Part shown: positions 13,301 through 23,531 of the stretch, piece by piece
Layout: every line of letters begins with the position of its first letter
How positions within the stretch are numbered: the stretch's first letter is position 1
Source of the DNA: Tetmemena sp. SeJ-2015
Taxonomy: Eukaryota > Ciliophora > Spirotrichea > Sporadotrichida > Oxytrichidae
DNA: 64,000 bases
Direction: 5' to 3'
Assembly (NCBI GenBank): GCA_027382625.1
Contig: JAJKFJ010022720.1
Location: 62,001 to 126,000, forward strand
Made by a program: the position numbers and the translations under genes
The notes under the pieces: model-generated
Seen by the model: only the letters and a program-made list of their open reading frames with translations
The model's database searches: none
Told to the model about the DNA's origin: nothing

Positions 13301-14846
13301 TATCAGAAGTCTTTGCAATTGGCAATACAAGAGCCTTCTGAACCAAACCATTCTGAGGGAAAGCAGAAAACAGTATACTAATTTAAATTTAATGCTATAT
13401 GAGAGACGAGGCTGTACTTTTGCAAATTAGGTGTGCTGCTTTTAAAGATGCTTGTGTTGCTTTGCTTTCTGGAGTTCCTACCTGATGGCTGCATATCTAG
13501 TTTAGTCTCCTCCATAAATGATATATTCATTTATGTGCTTACATCTCACTTAAATTGGAGTTTACTTTTCTCAGCTATGGAATCTAAAGTGGGCACATAC
13601 AGTCCTCTCCTCTACGAATGACTATCTTCAAAGCAACTATATTTAACGCATACACTTACACAAACTTACGCTCTATTTTAAAAGCTTTGAGTTGGACTCT
13701 CGGAACTCGGTTTCCTCATAGTTTGGTTATCTTAAAATTTAAAATGCACACTCTTATATATAAGACTTAAGTAGTAGAAATCTTGCTAGTTGTATCGAGA
13801 AGAATCCTTTAAGATGCTCCTTGGATCATTCCCTGTTCTATCACTGATATCGCTCACCCCACTCTTTCTCTGGGAGGTAAGTAGACTAATCTTAATACGT
13901 TTAAACTCAAAGTTTTTAAATAATTTTGAGACTAACAGAGTTTTGAAGAGCTGAGGTATTAGAATTTTAGAGGGGAGAATCATCTGGAATCACCTTAATA
14001 GAATAGGGATTCCTAACTAGATCACTAAAATATATTCAAATAAGTAGCTCTATTGCTTTTAATATTATAAGATCTGCTGCCATTGACTTTCTTTTATTAG
14101 TGACGCTCGACCTCTAAACTTCCTAATTAATCTGTCTTGAGGCTTGGTTAGTCCTTTACTTCTCAGTGGACTGTTTGTGGAAAGAGCTGCCCGAACTTTA
14201 TGCACCTTTATCGGAGGAGCCTTGTCGGTTATTCGCAGTAGCTCTGGAACTATTGAAATATTAAACATACCACACCAGAAAGGCATATATTTCATTTTTA
14301 TTTAAGCAATAGATTACTCCTAGAACTTTCAAATAAATCATTACTCAAAGCAAAATGCATGACTTCATTTTTTATTAACTTGACTCTATTAGAGACTTTG
14401 CTTTAGTTAACAGCACTATTCGTATCTTGTCTTTGGTCTGGGTTTATTCCAAAACTGCCAGTATTATTTAATTTATTAAGCTACTTAAGTAACCCAGGAC
14501 AAAATTAGAGTGAAAAAGGCATAATGCTAAAATTATTGCTGTTGGCTCTGTTGACTCGCGAGTCATTTCTAGAGCTGACCACTTCTACAACCTACGGTTA
14601 GTTTCTAGCTCCTCCTCCACCACTGGAACTCATACCTGAAGCTATAGCTTGCTTAAGAGTTCTTAGGGAGTGTGTTTGGTTTTGTTCCTGTGTTTTAGAT
14701 TTTTGAATTTTGTCTGCTACACCATTTTTGCTGTGAGTGCTTTGTGATGTGAAGGTAGTTTACTTGATTGCAAACTTCTCCACTTCCTCTGCTGCCTAAG
14801 AGTCAGATGACAGATCTTCCTCGATAAATGGAGACATAAAATTCAT
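10317..14846 (-). CDS. Gln/Ser-rich protein with poly-Lys, unit 2 of a tandem pair
   Basis: Paralog of the unit at 5.15-9.86 kb, in the same order and orientation. The start is the ATG at 14846 (MNFMSPFIEEDLSSDSQ). Matching landmarks are GEDCMCPL..IPQLRKVN (near 13.6 kb) against GEVYCCLVWIPSQKRVN; MEETKLDMQPSGRNSRK (13.52 kb) against MEETKMDMEQSSRGKEG; a second poly-Lys run (12.17-12.21 kb); and a Gln-rich ETRLC-type segment near 11.1 kb. The C-terminus reads KFEFPSFDINIDKLKESIQ and ends at the TGA at 10317-10319. Helical, charged segments (GLDEVQEKNRDFLLVDAAF) precede it. The start segments of the two units differ, so either the 5' ends diverged or one unit gained a different first segment. 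Function unknown; no enzymatic motif is seen. Confidence 0.45.
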
Positions 14847-15189
14847 AAACATTAATTAAATTTGCTTAAATTGATATGAGCAATATACTCAAAATTTTGA
14901 TAATCCTCAGTCAAGTTTTGATTATGAATGCTAAAAATATGCTTGTATGAACTACATATATGCTTAATGAATTTCTATCTAGGCTCATTTATTAATTTAA
15001 TTCATATTAATCAAAATTTATTAGAAAAGGGAAGATTCTCAAATATATTCATCTGCCCTATAAATATCTCTACATGTTGGACTGTTAAAATAGGACAGTT
15101 AAATTATTTTTTTAATGCTATATGTATGTAAGGTAAATATATAAAAACATTTTCATCATAAGCCAAAATTAATCTTATTAAATTTAAGA

Positions 15190-16782
15190 TTATGGAGTAA
15201 ATTATTTTTAAAATTATGGAGACTGGCGTAAACTTCCCACTGGAGATGCATTAGTCTTGTTGCCGAAGACTTGTCTGCTATCCATTCTCCCAAAATTATC
15301 TCCTCTAAATAATTTCATTTCACTTAATAAATAATAATGAATTATCTATGAAAAGAGGGTTGAGTAGTGTTTTAGAATACCTAAAAATTAGCCATCAAAG
15401 GTTTTAAATTTCTTAGCTTTGCTCATCACAAAAATTATAAAACTTATTATTTATACTGAGTAGCTATACTTATATATAAAGAGCTAAAATAATTGCACAT
15501 TCTCTTTGCTTATTTATTCAGTTTAAGAAAGTAAGATTAAGCCAGAGGAAGGGTGTGAGTGATAAGAATTATAATTTAGAAGGGAATAATTTTAATAAAC
15601 AGGAAAAATTAACAGCCATTAAATTATAAATCCATTAAGCCTTTGTTAAATGACTACCATTATATATAATATTTAGTAATACTTTACATTTGAAAGTTAA
15701 TAAAGAGAGAGAGAGAGAGATAGTGAGTTTATTAAGTCTTAATTTTTTCTAATTGAGAGTGGTTCATTAAGAAGAGGAAAGCAAAAAATTGAATACATAT
15801 ATTCCACTTACCATTCATGAACGAAGGAGGCTTTTCATTTTTCATTCTATCTTTGCTTTTATATATGAGTAAAATTATAAAAATAGTAGGGTTTATACAA
15901 TGTGACTTTTTAATTAATGAGACTAGTCTCAGTGATATCCTTCTATTCTTACTCTTCTACTCTTCTTTAAGTCTACTTAGCTCTCTAACTTCCAGATCCG
16001 AACGAGCTAACTGACTTCTCTATAAGTCCAGAGTCTGATAGGCCCTCGATGTTTGTAAATCCTTGTCCCATTGCCAACTTGCCCTCAGAAGCTAGTCTCT
16101 ATCTCGCTTGACTGTTTATAGTATCTCCAAGGAGGATTTGCTTGCTCGCGTTTGAAGCGTTACTGTTAAATTCCTTTTTAACTGGCTGAAAACTCAAAGA
16201 GTCTAAAGAATGAGAAACATCGCCGCTGTTCTAGGCATTTCTTGAGCCTAGATTTTCAGCGGAGGCAACTATCTTGTCCTTAAATAGCCTCTTTGCTCTT
16301 TCCTTGGAATAGATGTCTCTCGTTTCTCTCTTCACGTTTTTCATAATCCTTAAATAGAATAAGGAATTTATTTAAAGTTAAAATAAAAAAAAATTAATCC
16401 TGGTTGAACTTCTCTCAATAGTGATCTTGGGTGATTCAATAAAATCTCCTAACTTTGAGCTGATCTGGCTAACTCTCTTTTTATCGCTGGTCTCGCGAGT
16501 CTTGGGATTTAGGACTGTGCTCTATTTTATAAACACTACTTTGCCCTTTAGAGGACTCAAACTAGAACTCTTTTTCTCACTCGGAACCTCTACTGCTCTT
16601 CCCTCCTGAGATTCAGGTTCTTACTTCTCGCTAGCTGCGGTTATCTTACTCTTAAATATTATTAATCTATAATAGAAGAATAGTGTAAAATAAGTAAGTG
16701 AGTAAATAAATATGGAGGTGAATTTCTTCATAAAGGAGGATCCATTTGACTGTGGCTGTTATTATTGTGATTTATTCTCCAT
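15190..16782 (-). CDS. Ser/Lys-rich protein with an internal repeat
   Basis: Not recognised. The ATG at 16782 opens MENKSQQQQPQSNGSSF, followed by RLIIFKSKITAASEKQEPE and a basic Ser-rich stretch (SEKKSSSLSPLKGKVVFIK, KTRETSDKKRVSQISSK). A second block from 16352 reads MKNVKRETRDIYSKERAKR then LFKDKIVASAENLGSRNA, then QARQRLASEGKLAMGQGF. A last readable block, GRMDSRQVFGNKTNASPV, lies near 15.3 kb. The two blocks share the pattern MKx..IYSx..RLx-FKxKIxAxxE, so this is either an internal duplication or two tandem short genes. The 3' end is not fixed. The low-complexity basic composition suggests a structural or cytoskeleton-associated protein, but nothing proves it. Confidence 0.4.
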
Positions 16783-17288
16783 ACTTTAACTATTTTAAAT
16801 AAAGCTCGTACTGTTAGTGCTTCAAATTTTATTCAATAATTCCATACAATGCAAATTTAGTCCATAGATATTTATCTAGCAATATTAATTAGAGTTCCTT
16901 TTTTATATTCTTAATCGCTAGTTATTATACTTATTAATTTCAAAAGGTGGGGAAATCCCTTATCAGCCACTCGCTATATTTCCTCATCTGAATTTCTTCT
17001 GCTGGTAATTTCTTTTTAATATGTTCTTCATAAACAAATGCCTTTTTATTTTCATTCATCACAGTCATGTAAATTAGCCCACCACTCAAATAAGTATATT
17101 ATAAAATAGTTTGAAGGAGAATTAATAGTAATAACAAAACAAATGAGTCATTAATTAGATTCCTATAAATAATCATGCTGCATGTGAAGCACTTTAGAAT
17201 ACCTCAGTTACACACATGCGGCCATCTTCTTACTCTACAAGATACAAAGTATTTGTTCTATAAATTATAAAATGGGATTCTTCAAGAA
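16783..17288. other. Intergenic, AT-rich
   Basis: Between two minus-strand genes. I see no coherent coding frame, tRNA or long repeat. It presumably holds the promoter of the gene starting at 16782 and the 3' flank of the gene ending at 17289. Confidence 0.4.
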
Positions 17289-18048
17289 TCAAAGCCTTTG
17301 AAGTTTGCTGCTGCTGTTGCCAAGTGTCTACTATGAAGAAGAAAAATTATGCTTGGATTAAGTCTATTGCTGTTGTTGTGGATTCATGGAGGTGGTTTAA
17401 TTCTCATCTAAGCCTTCTGGCTTAATGCTGAAGATTTAATTTTAGGTTTATGGATTTTCCCTGTGAGTGCCAGTTAGGCAAGGAGTCTCTCTCCTTGATA
17501 TCTATTCCATAAAGAAGTGCATCCACTTTTGCCTCTCCTCCTCAGAGGTGGTTCCAAAGATCATGCGTCGCTCCGAGTTGTACCAGTCCTGTTGTCTGCT
17601 CGACCAGTTGCTTACATTCACTGAAATATAAGTCAGAAAGTGTTATAGGATTCATCTATTCTCATATTTATAGATTGTTCTTAATGAATCTATAGTCAGT
17701 ATCATTCAATACTAAGTGACACATAGAATCACATTAATTTGTATCTGGTTGCTTCTCTCCGAAAGGCTTGTCTAGGATCCTGTGATCTTCAAGATGCGCA
17801 ATCTTTTCCTCTCCGATGTTGAGATCTCTGACTGGCAGGAGATGACCCCTCACCACTCTGTTCACCTTTTCATGCTCGTATTCATCCGCTCTGTTGTTTA
17901 TATCAATGACTGCAAGTCTCTTCTCGCGCTCGTGCTGGATCAACTTCCTAGTGTAGGAAGGCAGATCCCTGAAGAAAGCAGGCGCACTGTGCTCCATTCG
18001 CACACTCTTATTCTACCCAAAGGGATTGTTCATGTGCAAGTCAAGCAT
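17289..18048 (-). CDS. Small charged protein, unrecognised
   Basis: ATG at 18048 (MLDLHMNNPFGQNKSVRM), then an open stretch with RDLPSYTRKLIQHEREKRL and NRADEYEHEKVNRVVRG, rich in Arg/Glu and probably helical. A second segment from about 17.63 kb reads NWSSRQQDWYNSERRMIFG, then TSEEERQKWMHFFMEQ, and ends in a Gln/Ser-rich tail at the TGA 17289-17291. The two parts are probably joined across an AT-rich insert (about 17.64-17.72 kb) with a short AGT repeat, an uncertain IES. The W-x-n-W end resembles the last helix of a PH domain, but no PH start is seen in this gene. It is divergent from the plus-strand gene starting at 18119, 70 bp away, so they may share a promoter region. Confidence 0.5.
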
Positions 18049-18118
18049 AGATCTAAATATCATATGCATCCTCTAGCATATGGAATTAGGTTTAGTTTGT
18101 AATTTAGAAATATATTTA

Positions 18119-18690
18119 ATGGTAAAGTAGTAGCAGCAGAAAAGCAAAGTCACAATAGAGGAGGTGGAGTCAGAGAGTGAACTTGACTTTGAAGGTTTGA
18201 CAGTGACGGAGGCTCTGAGGGCTCAGACGCTCCGGTTGCTCTGAATAAGAAAGCAGCCAAGAACTTCTTTGACAACCTACCTCAGAAATCCAAAGCGATC
18301 GAGAAGAAGAACAAAAAGGCCAGTCAAGGTGCCAGCTCCAAACAGGGCAATAAAGAGATCAGAGGCTCAGACATATTCGCACAGGAGCTGCCTTCTCAAG
18401 TTATTCAGAGCTTGAAATAGGAGCAGGAAGTCAAAGTTAAGAAGCAAGAATAGGAGGAGATTGTGAGAGCTGTACAGGAGAGAGTACATAGGATTAATGA
18501 AAAGGTTATGAGGAAGGAGCAGAAGAACCCAAAACACATCATCTACGAAAATAAGAAGACGCATAAAAAATACATGATAAGCAATCAAAGGACCAGCGAT
18601 AGGTTTGAAGCAGTTGCAGCTGGCACAAGAGACTTTCTAAATCAATAACTTAACAAGAACAAGAGGGTTCCACTCAGCTCAGTCATATGA
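18119..18690 (+). CDS. Small basic coiled-coil protein, 185 aa
   Basis: ATG 18119 (MVKQQQQKSKVTIEEVESE) to TGA 18688-18690. Removing the 14-bp IES at 18183-18196 gives 558 nt, exactly 186 codons. After an acidic Ser/Gly stretch comes NKKAAKNFFDNLPQKSKAI, a Lys-rich helix (QEQEVKVKKQEQEEIVRAV) and a conserved-looking end (TSDRFEAVAAGTRDFLNQQ). Lys/Glu-rich small proteins of this sort are common in ribosome assembly and nucleoli, but I cannot name a family. Six or more in-frame TAA/TAG codons are read as Gln. The last 12 bases overlap the proposed stop of the convergent minus-strand gene. Confidence 0.7.
18183..18196 (+). other. 14-bp IES, pointer TTGAC
   Basis: TTGAC occurs at 18183-18187 and 18197-18201. 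Deleting 14 bp changes a frame that soon meets TGA into ESELDSDGGSEGSDAPVAL, which continues open for 160 codons. This is the shortest insert found in the window. Confidence 0.8.
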
Positions 18691-21435
18691 AGAGGGGAAG
18701 AGGAATTCTTCTCTTCTATACGCTTCTTAATTAAGAATATCGCAAAATGTATGCATGCATTTATTTTCAATACATTTGTGAAAGCTGTATGTGAAAAGGG
18801 ATTTAATTTTTGTATGATTAGATCTATCTCTAAAGTTAGATCCACTTCTACCTCTGTTATTATAGGTAACAGACTAGGAGTATAGATTAGCGTAGTGTGA
18901 GTTGCCTCTTCTCCTGTCTGGCGACTGAATCGCATAGTTTATGGATAAGTTCTGATTTCCCAAATTTAAATTGCTCTTCATCATTTACTCTCTTATTATA
19001 CAATGTTATAAATTCAGGTTGTCATTTTAACTTAGTTAGTCTGCTGCCCCTTTGTTAGATCTGTGATTAGATAGACTTCTATTTTTGGGTTCCTGTATCT
19101 TTTCTACCTCCCTCGTCATACATATATCCTCGTAGTCCGCTTTCAAGTTCCTAACAATATTTCTTAAACACTAAATTACTTAAAGGTATAAGTTGACTTC
19201 AAAGAGGTAGTTAAAGAGAGTCCTCTCCATATCTTTGCGTGGATTCTTGCCCTTCAGAAAATCCTCAAAGTTTAAGGATATAGGACACACGCTTTTGATG
19301 TTGCCTTAGGGAGCTAGACGATAGGCTTACTCATTCCTGCAAACGAGGCAGTCTAGTTTCTGAAATACCTAAACGCTTTTAAATTAATCTTATATATGTT
19401 AACTATCATTATGATCCGATAATAAGATAAACTTTAATTTGTGTCTTTTCCTGAGATCTGGAGCCATCTTGAGATGAAGTTTTGCTGATAGCCTGGCTTG
19501 AACCTGAAAATCTCTCCCTCACATTGCACTTGATCATCCAATCCATATTAAAACAAATATAGTGTGAACATAATACATTCAATCCAAAGAGGTTGAATTC
19601 CTCTACTGCTGCAAGCACTTCGATCGCTTACCTTGGCTTTTTCTCCTTTATATAATCTATAAAAATTGAATTGATTCTTAATTAAAAACCTAAGCTGGTT
19701 TCTTCTTTTTGTCCTCTTGCGGTTTTGTGAAGTATTAAGGCTATAGTATGAGGTTCAGTTGATTCTTTAATTTTTAGCATATTCTTTCATAGTATATATA
19801 TATTCCATTCTTGAGGGGAGAGAAACTGCTCAACTTAGACTTAGTGAGATACACATCTTTAAATGACTAGAAGAAAGAGAATGAATAGATAAGATCATAG
19901 TTAGACTTCTTCTGCAGGGCATTTTTGAGATTAGGACTTGAGAAGGTAGAGGAGTTATTCGACTTCATATTAGAGTAAAATATTTATCTAAGGGAGAAAG
20001 ATTATATAAGATGATTAATAGAGTTACTGATAGTGCTGTTGTTGATATAATTTGCTCCTGCTTGCCAAGATAGAGTTAAGGAATTGGAAGACTGCTTAGT
20101 CAAGCCACTCAGATCTTGCTTAGCCTTGGATATAATCTATAGAGACAGACATAAATAATTCATCTAAATTGAGCCTTAAACCTCTGGGTCTTTGAGCTAG
20201 TTGAATAGTTGTTGTTCTACTTCACGATTGGCTTGGTATATTGCACAGCTGAGCTTCCCGTGATAGCCTTAGGGGGAGACCTCTTCTTAGCAGGAGAAAC
20301 TACCAGAGGAGAACGGTTAATGCTAAACCTAGATTTTAGGGAGTGCTTCGTGCTAGGCGTTGTGTTGATTAAACTATCCACCACGGCCTTCTTGGCGGGG
20401 GATTGCTAGAAAGCTAATTAAAAATGTAAAGGTATTAAGAGAATGGAAAACGGATTTTCAGCTACAGGGTTGAGTTGAGAATTGTCATTAAATTCAACCA
20501 CCTGAGGTAGGCCCTCATTCTAGTCTGACAAGTCCGCCTCTCTCTCCTCATTGGATTCTATGTCAGAGCCAGAGGACTCAAACTAAGGCAAGAACTTTTC
20601 ACTTTCTCTTTGTTTTAAGTTCTACTTCTCTTCTACCTGAATAGGTATAAAATTCAGAGAGAAAATTATTTTGGGAATATGGTTGAAAGAGTTATTGAAT
20701 ATGAGGATTTTATCATCTACTTCTTCAACCACCTAAACTTGCAAAGACTCCTCTTCCTCTTCTTAGTCTTAAGCCTGCTGCTTCTTAATTATCCAAGTAA
20801 TATATAAATTGCTTCTCAGAGTTGATCTCGAGGGAAGAGTCGAACTAGTGGGAGTCATTGTACACATGAATCTACTTATTATTCAACTCTTTAATTAATT
20901 AAGCTAGTTACATCTTAGGCATTAAAATAATTTGACTCTGCCTTAGTTTGGAAGAGGGACTTCTCAGTCGACTTCACATGAGTTGCACCATTTTTCCCCA
21001 ACAACTCGTTTCTTTGCTTCTTTAATAAAATGTAGTGGTTAGAATTTCAACATTATCATTTATCTTGATCTCGTTTAAGATTGGCTTGTAATCATTTACA
21101 CTTTGTTAAAATTCCATAGACTATAATAATTTAGATGATCATCGAAGGGCTGCACCTTCTGAAGCTTGATGAGAGAGCTAAAATCCTCTTCTGGCTATTG
21201 GCTCCCCCCATTTGCCACGCTACCCCCTCCGAACTAGAAAGGCAGTGTTGGAGTAGACTGACCACGACTACTTCGACTTATTGGTGAGGCGGCCTCCTGG
21301 AGAGCGGCTGGTCCTCGATTTCATGGTATCTGGCGCTCCTCTGAGCCAGTAAACGCTGTTTCGGGAAGAGTCTCCACCGCCCAAACCCTAGCCTGCAATT
21401 GGAGATTACATGGACCCATACTTTTGGGTGATCAT
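18679..21435 (-). CDS. Ser-rich protein with a PH-like domain
   Basis: The likely start is ATG 21435 (MITQKYGSMQSPIAGQ). The N-terminal half is low-complexity and Ser/Pro/Gln-rich (SPISRSSRGQSTPTLPF; acidic EEREADLSDQNEGLPQVVE; SPAKKAVVDSLINTTPSTK; SPAKKRSPPKAITGSS, resembling CDK-type phosphorylation motifs). From about 19.53 kb it reads CEGEIFRFKPGYQQNFISRW then FRYFRNQTASFAG then NYLFEVNL, the beta-strand pattern that opens a PH domain (G-x-hydrophobic-x-(K/R)-f ... W ... FrYF ... FEhxL). The tryptophan helix that should close it is not in the following segment (LRNIVRNLKADYEDICM). Several frame changes mark unresolved IESs. The reading frame can be followed to a TGA at 18679, overlapping the convergent gene; the real end may be earlier. 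Confidence 0.5.
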
Positions 21436-22054
21436 CGAGCGAGATCTTTTCTCTAGTTCAGCTCTTTATAAACAGACTATAGATATTGGAATTTAAAATG
21501 TATGAGTCTTATATCTGGAGAGATTGCTTGATTGTTTCCCATTTGAAATAAATTAAATTGAAAAATGTTCTACTTTTAGGTAAATCAGTCCTATTAAATC
21601 ACATAATGTGATATTTAAACTCTACTATTAGACTCCTGGACACTACTCCTATCAAATTATTAACAATTTATTAGTTCACTTTATGACTCTTTTATTCTTT
21701 TAAGTCTTTATTAATATTACAATTAAGATTAAATTTGCTAGTGAATGAAAAACAAATTTATAAACCGATTATTCCATTCCTCTCATTTTCTTTATATATT
21801 AAACTCTTATTTAAATTTGTGGTATCTTAAAATTCTCCTATTAAAAATAGCATGAAATTCCATTTTAGATCATCTAATTTACTAATGATAATTTCAAATA
21901 ATTGGCAGGTGTGCTTGATTTAAAGCAAGAAGTTTGTTAAAGTAACATAAATAATCTTCAGTAGAACTTTAATCTAAGTTTATACCAGCTACATCATCAA
22001 ACTAAACTCAATATAATTTATTAAAGATCTTGACAAATATATATATTTGGGTTT
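21436..22054. other. Divergent intergenic region
   Basis: AT-rich, between the PH-like gene (minus) and glutathione peroxidase (plus). No coding frame is seen. It must hold both promoters; the sequence just before the GPx ATG is a run of TATA repeats (22036-22047). Confidence 0.45.
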
Positions 22055-22771
22055 ATGGGAGGAGCAGTCTTCAAACTAGTTGCCAAGAATGGCAAAGATA
22101 AATTCAGCGAGCAGCAGTACACATCTCTACACGACATCCCCGCAACCGACATCGATGGAAATCAGATCAGCAGACTTGGTGACATTCACTAAACTTTATT
22201 TATTCGCAATAAGTTGACTAACTTTAATTCTAACTCCCTTTCATTCTTCATTACAAAACTTATTATTTTTGATTCTGGTAGGAAAGAAGTGCATCTTGGT
22301 TGCTAATGTGTCATCTAAGTGCGGCCTGACAGAAGGTCACTACACCTAGTTCAAGCAACTCTACAAGGAGTACAGAGAGCAAGGCTTTGAGATTCTCACC
22401 TTCCCCTGCAATCAGTTCCACAGTCAGGAGCCAGGCACCGCTGAGGACATTAAGAAGTTCGTAAGAGACCTCTATGGAGGTGAATGGCCCATTTTCGAGA
22501 AAAGTGATGTCAACGGGCCTAATTCCAACCCCGTCTTCAAGTTCCTCAGAATGAATAGTGAACTATGAAAATGTTTCAATATCCTCTTATTCTAATGATT
22601 GGATCTTAACTATATGACAAAGAAAAGAACGAGGCTAAGGAAATTCCATGGAACTTTGCTAAGTTCTTAGTCAACGAGAAAGGTGAAGTAGTCGCTTTCT
22701 TCAGCCCTAAAACCGAACCAAAGACTTTGGTGAAGGATATTGAGGCCATGCTTCAAGGCAGCAAGCAGTGA
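22055..22771 (+). CDS. Glutathione peroxidase, Cys type, 188 aa
   Basis: Reduces H2O2 and (phospho)lipid hydroperoxides using glutathione or thioredoxin. After removing an intron (22179-22281) and an IES (22561-22607) the CDS is 567 nt, 188 aa plus TGA, typical for the small monomeric GPx4-like class. Family motifs in order: catalytic Cys in LVANVSSKCGLTE (about residue 55), then FEILTFPCNQF with the second-site Gln, then WNFAKFLVNEKGEVVAFF with the catalytic Trp and Asn. No selenocysteine is needed: the catalytic codon is TGC. It lacks an obvious targeting peptide (MGGAVFKLVAKNGKDKFSE). TAG in YTQFKQLY is Gln, matching the family. In context it lies about 4 kb from an array of FSP1-like oxidoreductases, another lipid-peroxide defence. 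Confidence 0.93.
22179..22281 (+). other. GT-AG intron in glutathione peroxidase
   Basis: GTGACATT at the 5' end, CTGGTAG at the 3' end, and a GACTAACTTTAA stretch resembling a branch site. Removal joins Gly-Lys-Lys-Cys in phase 1. The TGGT repeats at its ends would give the wrong frame if used as pointers, so it is an intron rather than an IES. Confidence 0.8.
22561..22607 (+). other. IES, pointer AACTAT
   Basis: AACTAT occurs at 22561-22566 and 22608-22613. Deleting 47 bp joins FKFLRMNSEL to YDKEKNEAKEIPWNF, the expected GPx sequence, in frame. Confidence 0.9.
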
Positions 22772-23531
22772 GCAACCTAAACTAAGAGGAGGGTGATCCC
22801 CTTTAAACAACAGATATAGGACATTATAAAAGCGTGGCTACTGATTAAGGTGTGATTTTCAATAAAATGGGAAAGCATAGCGAAATCGTCATCTCAAACT
22901 CTGGTTACTGACGCCTATAAAGTATCCATTGTTCAAGACCGAAGCACTCTGATGCGCTGTAATAAGAGGAGAGATGATTTAGAGAATAGAGAAAGAAGAA
23001 TGAAAGGCAATTGGTCAAAAGTAGAAGTTGGAGAATTAATGTCGTCAGTGGAGCTACATTCTATAGAATCTTCAGATTCTAATCGAAAGTTGATTTCCTT
23101 GATAACAAAAAATTTACAACTCTACAAACTTTCGCTACAACGCTTTCTAATTCAACTGGAAACTTCTCATCTAACAGTAAAGCCGGTAGTCGTAGCAAAT
23201 TTTGGACTAGAAGTAGAATAATAACTCGCTAGGTAAGAGCCGCATGATTTTAGAGATTAAAAATCCGAAAGGGCAAATCTCTAAAAGACTCATTTAGCTA
23301 ATAGTGAAATGTTATTCTAACGCTACCCTTTTTTAAGGGACGCGAAATAGTTCAATGCTACGTCACGCTTAGTTATTAAACTAGCCTATACTTAATTTCC
23401 TAAAACTATCTCTAAATAAACTTTCTTCTTTTAAAGTCATTATTTTTCTGATGATCTAAGATATGTATATCAAAAAATAATCGATATCAAGAATCAATAA
23501 GTCATATTCAAAGATCATTAAATAAACTTTC
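22772..23531. other. Unassigned region with short ORFs and stem-loops
   Basis: Two overlapping frames are open at 22952-23230: MRCNKRRDDLENRERRMKGN, and another ending in SSNSKAGSRSKFWTRSRII. Neither resembles a known family. Around 23252-23293 there is an 11-bp perfect inverted repeat (TTTTAGAGATT and AATCTCTAAAA), followed near 23325 by CCCTTttttAAGGG. This short patch is less AT-rich than its surroundings. It could be the end of an unknown gene or a structured RNA; the sequence alone does not decide. Confidence 0.3.

Noticed and set aside
17782..18102. 106-aa plus-strand ORF
   Set aside because: Antisense to the charged protein read on the minus strand from 18048.
17630..19190. The gene at 18119 nested in a 1.5-kb IES of one PH-domain gene: FEVN at 19.19 kb can be joined to VNVSNW at 17.63 kb through AGT
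   Set aside because: A simpler reading explains the region: two separate minus-strand genes, one starting at 18048 and divergent from 18119, the other converging on 18690. The pointer would be only 3 bp and both flanking frames continue as coherent ORFs.
22179..22281. GPx insert as an IES with pointer TGGT
   Set aside because: Deletion at TGGT gives the wrong frame, while GT-AG splicing gives the expected Gly-Lys-Lys-Cys.
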